A stretch of DNA of 64,000 nucleotides from the NCBI RefSeq assembly GCF_019351435.1, contig NZ_JAHWYN010000011.1:89570-153569 (forward strand). The letters are read 5' to 3'. The translations under genes were made by a program, and so were the position numbers. Under the pieces are notes generated by a model. It had not been told where the DNA came from and did not search any database. It was given only the letters and a program-made list of their open reading frames with translations. The stretch's first letter is position 1, and every line of letters starts with the position of its first letter. This document shows positions 9,254-21,175 of the stretch, piece by piece. Source of the DNA: Flavobacterium taihuense (GTDB taxonomy: Bacteria > Bacteroidota > Bacteroidia > Flavobacteriales > Flavobacteriaceae).

Positions 9254-9685
9254 ATGAAAAAAAGTATCATATTTAGTTTAGTTGTGTTTTTTGCTATGAT
9301 TTTTAATGCCCAAAGCCAAACTGTTTTAGGGAAATGGAAAACTATTGATGACGAAACAGGTCAAGCTAAATCTATTGTTGAAGTTTATGAGAAGTCAGGT
9401 AAAGTTTATGGGAAAATTGTTGATATATTAAATCCAGAAAAAAGAAAAAATCTATGTTCTAAGTGTTCTGGTGAAGATAAAAATGCTCCAATTTTAGGCT
9501 TAATTATAATCAAAGGTCTTGTAAAGGACGGTGATGAATATAATGGAGGTAAAATTTTAGATCCTGTAAAAGGGGAAGAATATAAATGTCTTATCGCACT
9601 TGATGGGAAAGACAAACTAAAAGTAAGGGGTTTTGTCGGTGTTTCTTTGTTCGGAAGAACCCAATATTGGTTCAGGGTAAAATAA
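9254..9685 (+). CDS. DUF2147 secreted protein
   Basis: 143 residues with a signal peptide (KSIIFSLVVFFAMIFNAQSQ). The mature part begins VLGKWKTIDDETGQAKSIVEVYE and ends with RGFVGVSLFGRTQYWFRVK, the pattern of the DUF2147 beta-barrel-like family. A pair of cysteines (CSKC) sits mid-protein. It is probably periplasmic or surface-exposed. No molecular function is established. It stands alone between yihY and priA with its own spacer. Confidence 0.88.
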   Translation: MKKSIIFSLVVFFAMIFNAQSQTVLGKWKTIDDETGQAKSIVEVYEKSGKVYGKIVDILNPEKRKNLCSKCSGEDKNAPILGLIIIKGLVKDGDEYNGGKILDPVKGEEYKCLIALDGKDKLKVRGFVGVSLFGRTQYWFRVK

Positions 9686-9710
9686 AAACGATTTATAACT
9701 TTAGTGGGTA

Positions 9711-9754
9711 AATCTAAAATATCCAATCTAAAACCTGTAATCTAAAATCTAAAA
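9711..9754. repeat. Four imperfectly spaced AATCTAAAA direct repeats
   Basis: AATCTAAAA occurs at 9711, 9725, 9739 and 9746. It fills most of the spacer between the DUF2147 gene and priA. The spacing (14, 14 and 7 nt) is a multiple of 7, suggesting slipped-strand origin. No function is evident. Confidence 0.6.
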
Positions 9755-9761
9755 TTATTCA

Positions 9762-12212
9762 ATGCATTTTGTAGAAGTTGTTTTACCGCTTTCTCTTGCC
9801 AAAACTTTTACATACAGAGTTTCGGAAGCTGAATTTCTTTTTATAAAAAAAGGAATGAGGGTGACGGTACCTTTTGGGAAAAGTAAAATCTACACTGCTT
9901 TGGTCATTGAAATTCACAATAATAAACCTACGCTATACGAAGCCAAAGAAATTCATCAGATTTTGGATACTACTCCAATAGTAACCGATTTTCAAATTAA
10001 TCATTGGATTTGGATCGCAGATTATTATATGTGTGCTATTGGTGATGTGTATCGTGGTGCCATGCCAAGTGCTTTGTTATTGGAAAGTGAAACGCTTATT
10101 ACAAGAAAAAATGATGCAATTGTAGATGAACGTTTGCTTTCAGATGATGAATATCTAGTTTGCGAAGCTTTACAACAGCAGAGTTCATTAAAGGTTCAAG
10201 ATATTATTTCAATTCTGAATAAAAAAAATATCTTTCCTGTTATTCAAAAATTGATTGATAAAAATATTCTGGTATTGCAAGAAGAAGTTCAGGAAAGTTA
10301 CAAGCCAAAGTTGGTGCGATACGTTCGATTGCATTCAAAATATGATGATAGCGAAGGTTTAAAAGAGTTACTTGAAGTTCTTAAAAATGCCAATAAGCAA
10401 AAAAAAATAGTTTTAAATTATTTTCAATTAAGTGCCACTGAAAAGACTCCAATTACGGTTAAAAAACTGGTTGAAGCGGCTCAATCGTCATCGACTATTG
10501 TTAAAGCATTAGTAGAGAAAGAAATTTTTGAGGAATATTTTCTGCAAGAAGATCGAATCAATTTTGTTGGTAATGGAAGGGATGAAGAACTTCAATTGAG
10601 TACTGCTCAACAAAAGGCTTTTGAATCTATTAAAGAAAGTTTCGAGCAAAAATCTGTGTGTCTTTTACATGGAATTACTTCAAGTGGTAAGACTGAAATT
10701 TACATTAAACATATAGAGGAATATTTGGCTACAGGAAAACAAGTGTTGTATTTGTTGCCCGAAATTGCTTTGACAACTCAACTGGTTTCCAGATTGCGAG
10801 CGCATTTCGGAAATAAAGTGGCTGTTTTTCATTCAAAATATAGCAATAATGAAAGAGTCGAAGTTTGGAATCAGGTTTTGTTAAATGCAGAAAAAGCGCA
10901 GATTGTAATTGGGGCTAGATCGGCTTTGTTTTTACCTTTCTACGATTTGGGATTTGTGATTATTGACGAAGAGCATGAGCAAACGTTCAAACAATCAGAT
11001 CCCGCACCTCGATATCATGCCCGTGATGCTGCTATTGTTTTGGCCAATGCGCATCAAGCCAATGTGCTTTTAGGATCCGCAACACCAAGTATTGAAACTT
11101 ATTTTAATGCACAATCTAATAAATTTGGTTTTGTCCAGATTTCAGAGCGGTTTGGGAAAGTAAGTCTACCGGAAATAGAATTGGTAGATTTGAAAGACAA
11201 GTACTTTCGAAAAAAAATGAATGGTCATTTCAGTGATGTTTTAATCGAAGAAATCACGTCGGCTTTGTCATTGGGAGAACAGGTGATTTTATTTCAAAAT
11301 AGGAGAGGTTATTCGCCAATTATCGAATGTATTACGTGTGGGCATGTACCACATTGTCAGTCCTGTGATGTGAGTTTGACGTATCATAAACATAAGAATC
11401 AATTGCGTTGTCATTATTGTGGGTACGCCATTTCAAAACCTACTCATTGTCATGCTTGTCACAGTGTTGACTTAATAACAAAGGGTTTGGGAACGGAGCA
11501 GATTGAGCAGGAGTTATTGACTATTTTCCCAAATGCAAAAGTTGGCAGGATGGATCAGGATACAACCAGAGGAAAATTTGGTTTCGAAAAAATTATTGAT
11601 AGTTTTAAGAATCGGGAAATTGATATTTTGGTAGGAACCCAGATGTTGGCCAAAGGATTGGATTTTGATAATGTCAATTTGGTTGGAATTATGAATGCTG
11701 ATAATATGTTGTATCATCCGGATTTCAGGGCTTTCGAAAGGAGTTTTCAAATGATGACTCAAGTTGCTGGGCGTTCTGGACGATCCGATAAAAAAGGGAA
11801 AGTAATTATTCAGACCTATAATCCTAATCACAATACCATACAACAAGTTACGAATAACGATTATGCTGGAATGTACAAGGAACAATTGTATGACAGGCAA
11901 ATATATAAGTATCCGCCATATTTTAGAATTATAAAATTGACATTAAAACAACGTGATTTTGATAAACTTAAGGAAGGATCAATATGGTTGTATCAAGTGT
12001 TGAGCCAAAATTTGATTATGCCGGTTTTAGGTCCTGAAGAACCTGCAATTAGCAGAATCAGAAACGAATACATCAGAACTATCATTATTAAAATACCGCA
12101 AAGTACGTCGATGGTAAACGCAAAAAAAACTATTCAAAAGATACTGAATAGTTTTGAAGCGGTTCCGCAATACAGAACTGTTAAAGTTACTGTAAATGTC
12201 GATTTTTATTAA
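9762..12212 (+). CDS. priA: Primosomal protein N' (replication-restart helicase)
   Basis: 816 residues. An N-terminal DNA-binding region opens with FVEVVLPLSLAKTFTY. Superfamily-2 helicase motifs follow: Walker A GITSSGKTE, DEEH box IIDEEHEQTFKQ, motif GSATPS, and the arginine motif QVAGRSGR. Between the helicase lobes lies the PriA zinc-binding insert, with paired cysteines CITCGHVPHCQSC and CHYCGYAISKPTHCHAC. The protein reloads the replisome at stalled forks. It converges with the LytTR gene, with only 15 nt between the stops. Confidence 0.98.
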   Translation: MHFVEVVLPLSLAKTFTYRVSEAEFLFIKKGMRVTVPFGKSKIYTALVIEIHNNKPTLYEAKEIHQILDTTPIVTDFQINHWIWIADYYMCAIGDVYRGAMPSALLLESETLITRKNDAIVDERLLSDDEYLVCEALQQQSSLKVQDIISILNKKNIFPVIQKLIDKNILVLQEEVQESYKPKLVRYVRLHSKYDDSEGLKELLEVLKNANKQKKIVLNYFQLSATEKTPITVKKLVEAAQSSSTIVKALVEKEIFEEYFLQEDRINFVGNGRDEELQLSTAQQKAFESIKESFEQKSVCLLHGITSSGKTEIYIKHIEEYLATGKQVLYLLPEIALTTQLVSRLRAHFGNKVAVFHSKYSNNERVEVWNQVLLNAEKAQIVIGARSALFLPFYDLGFVIIDEEHEQTFKQSDPAPRYHARDAAIVLANAHQANVLLGSATPSIETYFNAQSNKFGFVQISERFGKVSLPEIELVDLKDKYFRKKMNGHFSDVLIEEITSALSLGEQVILFQNRRGYSPIIECITCGHVPHCQSCDVSLTYHKHKNQLRCHYCGYAISKPTHCHACHSVDLITKGLGTEQIEQELLTIFPNAKVGRMDQDTTRGKFGFEKIIDSFKNREIDILVGTQMLAKGLDFDNVNLVGIMNADNMLYHPDFRAFERSFQMMTQVAGRSGRSDKKGKVIIQTYNPNHNTIQQVTNNDYAGMYKEQLYDRQIYKYPPYFRIIKLTLKQRDFDKLKEGSIWLYQVLSQNLIMPVLGPEEPAISRIRNEYIRTIIIKIPQSTSMVNAKKTIQKILNSFEAVPQYRTVKVTVNVDFY

Positions 12213-12227
12213 AAAAAAAGTAGAGTT

Positions 12228-12923
12228 TTAAGAATAGGCAAGTGCTTTTACTAAATCTTCTTTTTTGTTTCTGCTCAAAGGTATTTTAGTTACCCCAATT
12301 TCGGCAAATTTACTATTGAAGCGATCAATCTTATCAATATTTACAATGTAAGATTTGTGTACCCTTATGAATTTATCTTTTGATAAATCATTTTCGAAAG
12401 ATTTCATTGTAGAAAGAACAAGATTGCTGTCATCTTCAGTAACAACTTTTACATAGTCACCAAAAGCTTCAATCCATTTGATTTTGGAAGTGAATATCTT
12501 TAATTTTTTTAGGTTGCTTTTGATGAATATATGTTCACCTTCGTCTTCCTTGTTTTCTTTCTTAAGAAGAAAATGATCAATGGCTCTGCGGACTGAAGCA
12601 TTAAAACGCTCAATTGAAATTGGCTTTTGTAGGTAATCCGTTGCATCATAATCAAAAGCTTTCATAGCATATTCTGCTTTTGAAGTGATGAAGATAATCT
12701 GGGGTTTGGTTTTTAAACCGTCAAGGAAATCAAAACCACTAATGACTGGCATCTCAATATCAAGAAATATTAAGTCTACCGTATGAACCGTCATACAACT
12801 TTTAGCTTCTATTGCATTAGAAAAATCACCAATTAAATTTAAGTTAGTGTGATTATTAACTAACTTTGCAATAATCATTCTTTGAATCGAACTATCATCT
12901 ACGACTACACAGTTTAGTTTCAT
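12228..12923 (-). CDS. LytTR-family response regulator
   Basis: 231 residues from the ATG at 12921-12923. The frame is open 29 codons further upstream, but that extension is Lys/Phe-rich and the receiver domain starts at MKLNCVVVDD, so the internal ATG is preferred. The receiver domain has acidic Asp9-Asp10, the phosphorylated Asp55 (FLDIEMP) and Lys in LQKPIS. The C-terminal LytTR DNA-binding domain begins near residue 130 (IFIKSNLKKLKIF) and contains the usual FIRVHKSYIVN motif. No sensor kinase is adjacent; in this phylum the partner is often a 7TM or LytS-like histidine kinase elsewhere. Target genes are unknown. Confidence 0.93.
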   Translation of the reverse strand: MKLNCVVVDDSSIQRMIIAKLVNNHTNLNLIGDFSNAIEAKSCMTVHTVDLIFLDIEMPVISGFDFLDGLKTKPQIIFITSKAEYAMKAFDYDATDYLQKPISIERFNASVRRAIDHFLLKKENKEDEGEHIFIKSNLKKLKIFTSKIKWIEAFGDYVKVVTEDDSNLVLSTMKSFENDLSKDKFIRVHKSYIVNIDKIDRFNSKFAEIGVTKIPLSRNKKEDLVKALAYS

Positions 12924-13030
12924 AACATTTATTTTTTTTGATTTGGTAAAGTAAAAATAGTTTTTTTTTTGATTTAATTTCGAAAAATCAAATCTTTTTT
13001 CGTCATTCATCGATTATAGTATTTTTGTGC

Positions 13031-13060
13031 TTGCATGTTCCAAAAAAAAGATTACTTTTG
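13031..13060 (+). promoter_or_regulatory. Bacteroidetes-type promoter of rpsF operon
   Basis: TTG (13031-13033), exactly 19 nt, then TACTTTTG (13053-13060). This matches the flavobacterial consensus TTG-N19-TAnnTTTG. Transcription would start a few bases downstream, leaving a leader of about 25 nt before rpsF. Confidence 0.85.
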
Positions 13061-13090
13061 CAGCCAATTTAACAAATAAATAAATTTTTT

Positions 13091-13432
13091 ATGAATCATT
13101 ATGAAACTGTTTTCATTTTAAATCCCGTTTTATCTGAAGTTCAGGTAAAGGAAACAGTAAGCAAATTTGAAGATTTTCTTACTAGTAGAGGAGCAGAAAT
13201 GGTATCGAAAGAAGATTGGGGTCTGAAAAAAATGGCTTACGAAATTCAAAACAAAAAAAGTGGATTTTACCACTTGTTCGAATTCAAAGTTGCTGGTGAG
13301 GTTCTTATCGCTTTTGAAACTGAATTTAGACGTGACGAAAGAGTTATGCGTTTCTTAACTGTAAGTCTTGACAAACATGCTATTTCTTGGGCTGAAAGAA
13401 GAAGAGCAAAACTTAAATCTCAAAAAGCTTAA
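13091..13432 (+). CDS. rpsF: 30S ribosomal protein S6
   Basis: 113 residues, usual length for bS6. The sequence starts [16 protein letters not shown] and contains [20 protein letters not shown], typical of the family. S6 forms a heterodimer with S18 on the 30S platform. It is first in the conserved rpsF-rpsR-rplI operon, with a 5 nt gap to rpsR and a well-matched promoter upstream. Confidence 0.98.
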   Translation: MNHYETVFILNPVLSEVQVKETVSKFEDFLTSRGAEMVSKEDWGLKKMAYEIQNKKSGFYHLFEFKVAGEVLIAFETEFRRDERVMRFLTVSLDKHAISWAERRRAKLKSQKA

Positions 13433-13437
13433 TTATC

Positions 13438-13734
13438 ATGGCAACATTACAACAATCTGCTTCAGGAAAAAAAGACGGGGATATCAGATATCTTACGCCT
13501 TTGAACATAGAAACTAACAAAACTAAAAAGTATTGTCGTTTCAAAAAATCAGGTATCAAATATATTGATTATAAAGATGCTGATTTCTTATTGAAATTCG
13601 TTAACGAACAAGGAAAAATTCTTCCTCGTCGTTTAACTGGAACTTCATTAAAATACCAAAGAAAAGTGTCTGTAGCTGTAAAAAGAGCTCGTCACTTAGC
13701 TTTAATGCCATACGTGGCCGATTTATTAAAATAA
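13438..13734 (+). CDS. rpsR: 30S ribosomal protein S18
   Basis: 98 residues with the bS18 core: [34 protein letters not shown] and [20 protein letters not shown]. The N-terminal extension ([11 protein letters not shown]) is usual for Bacteroidota. It binds S6 and central 16S rRNA. It is the second gene of the operon. Confidence 0.98.
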   Translation: MATLQQSASGKKDGDIRYLTPLNIETNKTKKYCRFKKSGIKYIDYKDADFLLKFVNEQGKILPRRLTGTSLKYQRKVSVAVKRARHLALMPYVADLLK

Positions 13735-13747
13735 TTAAAAATTAATG

Positions 13748-13800
13748 GTTGTTGGTTTTCTGAAATATGAAACCTAACTTCTCAAATAAAGGACAACAAC
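13748..13800 (+). promoter_or_regulatory. Candidate stem sequestering the rplI start region
   Basis: GTTGTTG at 13748-13754 is the exact reverse complement of CAACAAC at 13794-13800, which directly abuts the rplI ATG. An inner GGTTT...AAACC pair could extend the fold. If formed in mRNA it would occlude the ribosome-binding region of rplI. No experiment is implied; this is a pairing seen in sequence. Confidence 0.35.
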
Positions 13801-14241
13801 ATGGAACTTATTTTAAGAAAAGATGTTCAAAATTTAGGATTTAAAGATGATGTCGTAACTGTGAAAAACGGGTACGGACGTAACTTTTTAATTCCACAAG
13901 GATTTGCTCATTTAGCTACTTCTTCTGCAAAGAAAGTATTAGCTGAAAATCTAAAACAAAGAGCACACAAAGAAGCTAAAGTTGTGGCAGATGCAAAAGC
14001 ATTGGCGGAAGCTTTAAAAGCTATCGAAATTAAAATTTCTGCAAAAGCGGGTGGTGAAAAATTATTTGGTTCAATTACAAACATTGATATCGCTGAAGCT
14101 TTGGCGAAAGGTGGTCAAGTAATTGATAGAAAATTTATCACTTCAGGTATTGTAAAACGTACAGGTAAATATAGCGCTTCTGTGAGATTGCACAGAGATG
14201 TTATTGTTGAATTACCTTATGAAATTATCGCTGAAAAATAA
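13801..14241 (+). CDS. rplI: 50S ribosomal protein L9
   Basis: 146 residues, normal for bL9. The N-terminal rRNA-binding domain contains the signature VKNGYGRNFLIPQGFA. A long helix rich in Ala/Lys follows, then the C-terminal domain with KLFGSITNIDIAEAL. It is the third gene of the operon, 66 nt after rpsR. That spacer can form a stem reaching the start codon. A strong terminator follows. Confidence 0.98.
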   Translation: MELILRKDVQNLGFKDDVVTVKNGYGRNFLIPQGFAHLATSSAKKVLAENLKQRAHKEAKVVADAKALAEALKAIEIKISAKAGGEKLFGSITNIDIAEALAKGGQVIDRKFITSGIVKRTGKYSASVRLHRDVIVELPYEIIAEK

Positions 14242-14271
14242 CATTTTGTTAACATTTTGTTGGTAAAATTT

Positions 14272-14300
14272 AAAAATCACTCTTCGGAGTGATTTTTTTT
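14272..14300 (+). terminator. Rho-independent terminator of the rpsF-rpsR-rplI operon
   Basis: AAAAATCACTC (14272-14282), TTCG tetraloop, GAGTGATTTTT (from 14287) and a T run. This is a textbook UUCG-capped hairpin. Confidence 0.95.
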
Positions 14301-14304
14301 TGGC

Positions 14305-14312
14305 TAATTTTG
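14305..14312 (+). promoter_or_regulatory. -7 promoter element of the Oar-like receptor gene
   Basis: TAATTTTG matches TAnnTTTG. It lies 27 nt before the ATG, directly behind the ribosomal terminator. No clear TTG is 19 nt upstream, so the -33 part is weak. Confidence 0.6.
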
Positions 14313-14339
14313 ACCTCAAACACAACTAAATCTAAATAG

Positions 14340-17300
14340 ATGAGAAAAATTATTACATTATTCTTTTTTGTTTTCGGACTCTTTGCGGTGTCTGGACAAA
14401 CTACAACTTCGAGTATAAAAGGAGTTGTAAGAAACATAAAGGGTGAATCAGTTAGTGGGGCAACCATTAGTGCTGTTCATACTCCTACGGGAAGTAAATA
14501 TTCTGCAATTTCAAATGCTGACGGAAGATTTAATATCCTTAATATGAGGGTAGGTGGTCCGTATAAAGTTAACGTGTCATATGTAGGGTCACGCAACGAA
14601 GAATTTAAAGATGTTTTTCTTGAATTAGGTAAAGCGTATAATCTGGAAGTCGTTTTGACTGATGAAAGTCAACAATTACAAGAAGTTAAAGTGGTTACTG
14701 TTAATAGCAAAGTTTTTCAAAACAGTAAAACTGGAGCTGAAACTACAATTGGCAGAAAAGAATTAGCAACTTTGCCGTCTATTTCCAGATCTGTGCAAGA
14801 TTTTACACGTTTGGAGCCAACAGCGAGTGGAGGTTCTTTTGGAGGAAGAAACGCTCAATACAATAATTACTCCTTGAATGGAGCGGTGTTTAACAATCCT
14901 TTCGGATTAGATGCTCCAACTCCTGGCGGGCAAACAGGTTCTCAGCCAATTTCATTGGATGCCATCGATCAAGTCCAAGTCGCTACAGCTCCTTATGATG
15001 TGACTTTGTCCGGTTTTACGGGGGCTTCCGTAAATGCGGTAACTAAATCAGGCTCAAATGAGTTTCATGGAACGGCCTATGGTTATTTCAGAAATGAGAG
15101 CATGACAGGAGACAAAGTGCATGGTGAAAATATTTTTGTTCCCTCTTTAGAGCAAACTCAAGCTGGTTTTAGTATCGGTGGGCCAATTATCAAGGATAAA
15201 TTGTTTTTCTTTGCTAATTATGAAATCGACCAAAGAACCGATTCAGGGTCAAATGTGGTTGCAAACGATGGTAATACTACAACGGGTGTAAACGAATCTA
15301 GAGTTTTGGCTACAGATTTGATGCATGTTTCTACTGAATTGGATAAATTAGGTTATAAAACAGGACCTTACGAAGGTTTTACCCATAATCAAGATTCTAA
15401 AAAAGGGATCGTGAAATTGGATTGGAATATTAATGATAACAATAAGCTAGCAGTTATCTATAACTTCCTAGATGCTTCAAAAGATAAGCCAGCTCACCCA
15501 ACCGCAATATTTCGTAGAGGCCCTGATGCCAATACTATGCAATTTGAAAATTCTGGTTATGAGATGAATAATAAGATTAATTCAGTTTTAGTTGAATTAA
15601 ATTCTAAATTTAGTGAAACGGTTTCTAATAAGTTGCAGGCAGGTTATACACATTTTAATGATTTCAGAAATCCTTTTTCTGCTCCTGCTCCAGTAATTAC
15701 AATTACAAAAGATGGTTCTCCATATATAATTGCAGGACATGAACCTTTTTCTATTCATAACACATTAGAACAGAATGTTTATCAAATTACGGATAATTTG
15801 AATATAGTTAAAGGCGATCATGTTTTTACTGCTGGTTTTTCATTTGAAAAATTTATGTTTAAAAATTCTTTCAACTTGAAAGGATATGGTTTTGATGTTT
15901 TTGGAAGTGTTGATATGACTGGTTTTGATGCTAATATTGCAAACGGTTATTATGCTGGTCAGCTTGCGGCAGCTCAAAATACTTTTGACACAAAAAATGG
16001 ATTAAAACCGGGTACCGATGGAGGATGGAATTTAGCTGAATTAAATGTGGGCCAATTGGCATTTTATATTCAGGATGAGTGGAATATTAATGACAATTTT
16101 AAATTGGATTTTGGTTTGAGAGCTGATAAACCTTTATATTTTAATACTTCGGAGTTAATTCAAAAGTTTATTGATACCGATAATTCTGAAGGATATGTTC
16201 CAGGTATTAAATATTATGATCCAAAGACTGGTGCTGATCATTATTTTGATTCAACAAAATTACCAGGAAATGCTTTGTTATGGTCTCCTAGATTAGGATT
16301 CAATTGGGACGCAAATGGAGATAGTACTACTCAATTACGTGGAGGAACTGGTATTTTTACAGGAAAACTTCCATTTGTTTGGATTGGAAATCAAGTAGGA
16401 GGAATCGATCCGTTTTTCTATGAGGTGGTTGATGAGAATTTTAAATTTCCACAGGTTTGGAGAACAAGTTTAGGTTTTGACCATAAATTTGAAAATGATT
16501 TCATTGTAACAATTGATTTGTCTTACAATAAAGATATAAATGCTGTCCATGTTCAAGATTGGGGATTGAAACAACCAACTAGCCAATTAGTAGGTGCAGA
16601 TAATAGAGCAATATATGGAGCTTCTGATTATGGTGTGTGGACTGACTATGGTTTTCCCGCTAGAGCCCATGCGTATGTTTTAACAAATTCTGATAAAGGA
16701 AGTGCATTTAACTCTTCTATAAAAGTGCAAAAGAATTTTAAAAATGGTTTATATGCTAGTGTGGCTTATAATTATTTGAAATCATTAGATGTTAATTCTA
16801 TTGAAGCTGAAATTACAGGTGATGCATTCAATTTTAATCCTGCTTTAGGAAATGTAAATAATGATGTTCTTTCTAATTCTAAATATGGAGATAACAATCG
16901 TTTCGTTGGTGTAGGTTCAAAAAAATGGAAATATGGAAAAAATAAATGGGCTACAACTGTTTCTACAGTATTCGAATATGCTCAAGGAGGGCGCTTTAAT
17001 TATACCTACGGAGGAGATATTAATAATGATGGTTCTGCTGGAAATGATTTACTTTATATTCCAACTTCGGCACAAATTAGTACGATGAATTTTTCTGGTG
17101 CAGGTCAGGCAGTTGCTTATGACAATTTTATCAATCAAGATGATTATTTAAGTGACAGAAGAGGTCAGTATGCGGAACGTTATGGTGCTTTGTCTCCATG
17201 GAGAGGAAAATGGGATATGAAAATATTGCAAGATTATAATTTTAAAGTATCGTCTGCTTCTGATAAAACAAATACAATTCAATTCAGTATTGATATTTTA

Positions 17301-17498
17301 AATTTCAGTAACTTATTAAATTCTGATTGGGGATTGGTTCAAGTTCCTGTAAGTGTACAGCCAATAGGTGTGACTGTTGATGCTGCTACAAATATTCCAA
17401 CTTACACTTTCAATGGAACACAAACTAAAACATTTGCATACGATTCTAGTTTAGCTTCTAGATGGCAAATGCAATTTGGAATTAGATATATTTTCTAA
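14340..17498 (+). CDS. Oar-like TonB-dependent outer-membrane receptor
   Basis: 1052 residues with a signal peptide (ITLFFFVFGLFAVSGQ). Residues ~24-110 are a carboxypeptidase-regulatory-like beta-sandwich (SIKGVVRNIKGESVSGATI). A plug domain follows, with SQPISLDAIDQVQVATAPYD and TGASVNAVTKSGSNEFHGTA. The rest is a large beta barrel ending in an aromatic C-terminus (QFGIRYIF). This arrangement matches the Oar family (Myxococcus Oar and many flavobacterial homologues), large outer-membrane proteins thought to import or export unknown substrates with TonB energy. There is no SusD partner nearby, so glycan uptake is not indicated. Own -7 element and terminator; single-gene unit. Confidence 0.93.
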   Translation: MRKIITLFFFVFGLFAVSGQTTTSSIKGVVRNIKGESVSGATISAVHTPTGSKYSAISNADGRFNILNMRVGGPYKVNVSYVGSRNEEFKDVFLELGKAYNLEVVLTDESQQLQEVKVVTVNSKVFQNSKTGAETTIGRKELATLPSISRSVQDFTRLEPTASGGSFGGRNAQYNNYSLNGAVFNNPFGLDAPTPGGQTGSQPISLDAIDQVQVATAPYDVTLSGFTGASVNAVTKSGSNEFHGTAYGYFRNESMTGDKVHGENIFVPSLEQTQAGFSIGGPIIKDKLFFFANYEIDQRTDSGSNVVANDGNTTTGVNESRVLATDLMHVSTELDKLGYKTGPYEGFTHNQDSKKGIVKLDWNINDNNKLAVIYNFLDASKDKPAHPTAIFRRGPDANTMQFENSGYEMNNKINSVLVELNSKFSETVSNKLQAGYTHFNDFRNPFSAPAPVITITKDGSPYIIAGHEPFSIHNTLEQNVYQITDNLNIVKGDHVFTAGFSFEKFMFKNSFNLKGYGFDVFGSVDMTGFDANIANGYYAGQLAAAQNTFDTKNGLKPGTDGGWNLAELNVGQLAFYIQDEWNINDNFKLDFGLRADKPLYFNTSELIQKFIDTDNSEGYVPGIKYYDPKTGADHYFDSTKLPGNALLWSPRLGFNWDANGDSTTQLRGGTGIFTGKLPFVWIGNQVGGIDPFFYEVVDENFKFPQVWRTSLGFDHKFENDFIVTIDLSYNKDINAVHVQDWGLKQPTSQLVGADNRAIYGASDYGVWTDYGFPARAHAYVLTNSDKGSAFNSSIKVQKNFKNGLYASVAYNYLKSLDVNSIEAEITGDAFNFNPALGNVNNDVLSNSKYGDNNRFVGVGSKKWKYGKNKWATTVSTVFEYAQGGRFNYTYGGDINNDGSAGNDLLYIPTSAQISTMNFSGAGQAVAYDNFINQDDYLSDRRGQYAERYGALSPWRGKWDMKILQDYNFKVSSASDKTNTIQFSIDILNFSNLLNSDWGLVQVPVSVQPIGVTVDAATNIPTYTFNGTQTKTFAYDSSLASRWQMQFGIRYIF

Positions 17499-17523
17499 AA
17501 CAAATAAACAATTATCTAAAAAG

Positions 17524-17551
17524 GCCTTCTTTAAAAAGAAGGCTTTTTTTT
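17524..17551 (+). terminator. Rho-independent terminator after Oar-like gene
   Basis: GCCTTCTT (17524-17531) pairs with AAGAAGGC (17536-17543), followed by eight T. Confidence 0.93.
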
Positions 17552-17564
17552 GATCTAAAAAGTA

Positions 17565-17572
17565 TAAATTTG
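17565..17572 (+). promoter_or_regulatory. -7 promoter element for the 157-residue hypothetical gene
   Basis: TAAATTTG matches TAnnTTTG and lies 37 nt before the ATG. No TTG at the preferred spacing was found. Confidence 0.55.
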
Positions 17573-17609
17573 CATTTTAAATTATATTAGTAGAATTTAA
17601 CAATAGTAC

Positions 17610-18083
17610 ATGAAATACACCAGACTTACAAAAGAACAATTTGAAGAGTTAACACAAGAATTTACTAATTTTTTAGCAACTCAGGCAATTGATAAAGCAG
17701 AATGGGACAAAATTAAAGTCGAAAAACCAGAAGTAGCCGAACAGGAATTGGATGTTTTCTCGGATTTGATTTGGGAAGGCGTGCTTACAAAAGCTACTTA
17801 TTTGGAATTTTTTTCCAAAAATCATATTTTTCTTTTTCATTGTTTTGATACACATGTAAAATCGATCGTTTTAAAATCATTGATTCCTGAAACTGATTTT
17901 TTGACAAAAGAGGGTTTGGAATGGCTTAGTGATAATATGTTTACAGAAACAATTGAAATGAAAGTGGGTAAAAAAGAATTTACTGAAGAGCGAAATCTTT
18001 CTATTTTTCAATTGATACAACAAGGCTCCTTTTTGAGTGATGGTCAATTATACAATCAAATTAATTCGATTATCGAGGGATAA
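17610..18083 (+). CDS. Conserved flavobacterial hypothetical protein (possibly DUF6495)
   Basis: 157 residues, no signal peptide or membrane segment, acidic and predicted alpha-helical (TKEQFEELTQEFTNFLATQ; LDVFSDLIWEGVLTKATYLE). It looks like a cytoplasmic protein found in many Flavobacteriaceae. I recall the family label DUF6495 but cannot verify it. No catalytic motif is apparent. It has its own -7 element and a long terminator hairpin just before ligA. Confidence 0.8.
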   Translation: MKYTRLTKEQFEELTQEFTNFLATQAIDKAEWDKIKVEKPEVAEQELDVFSDLIWEGVLTKATYLEFFSKNHIFLFHCFDTHVKSIVLKSLIPETDFLTKEGLEWLSDNMFTETIEMKVGKKEFTEERNLSIFQLIQQGSFLSDGQLYNQINSIIEG

Positions 18084-18101
18084 ATTTGATTTTTACAGTT
18101 T

Positions 18102-20843
<2,742 letters not shown>

Positions 20844-20938
20844 TTTTGCTTGAGTTGCTTTTTGCTTATTGAGATTATGATAAAAAGCATTTTTGACTAT
20901 TTTTTTTCTTGATTAGATTGAGTTCTTTCTCGAAATCT

Positions 20939-21130
20939 TTATTTGTTTTTTATAAAGTGTTCTAAAGTTTTTAATTTCAATATTTTACTTTTTATTCTGG
21001 GTAATTGGAATAAGATTGCTTTCATTTTTATTACTGAATAGTTTTTGGTTCGGCAAAACAACAACAAAATAACTGTTAAGAATATAACAAAAAGTTTTAA
21101 AAGGTCGTTATAGTTTTTTAGATTTACCAT
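20939..21130 (-). CDS. Possible small membrane protein, perhaps frameshifted
   Basis: A 63-codon frame with an N-terminal hydrophobic helix (LLKLFVIFLTVILLLF) and a basic tail (LPRIKSKILKLKTLE). Immediately after its stop the +1 frame continues as a charged stretch, NKDFEKELNLIKKK, to a TAA near 20880. This would be natural if a base had been gained or lost in the A-rich run. It fills the gap between the membrane-protein gene and the DUF6913-like gene. Function unknown; it may be no gene at all. Confidence 0.25.
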   Translation of the reverse strand: MVNLKNYNDLLKLFVIFLTVILLLFCRTKNYSVIKMKAILFQLPRIKSKILKLKTLEHFIKNK

Positions 21131-21151
21131 CTTAAATGTAACTTAAATATT

Positions 21152-21159
21152 TAAATTTG
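21152..21159 (+). promoter_or_regulatory. -7 promoter element for DUF6913-like gene and dapA
   Basis: TAAATTTG matches TAnnTTTG. It lies 16 nt before the ATG at 21176, giving a leader of only about 10 nt. The -33 TTG is not evident. Confidence 0.55.
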
Positions 21160-21175
21160 TAACCTCGTAAATATT

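Noticed and set aside
12924..13010. 29-codon N-terminal extension of the LytTR regulator
   Set aside because: The receiver domain begins at the internal ATG (12923). The extension is Lys/Phe-rich, AT-biased and not seen in such regulators.
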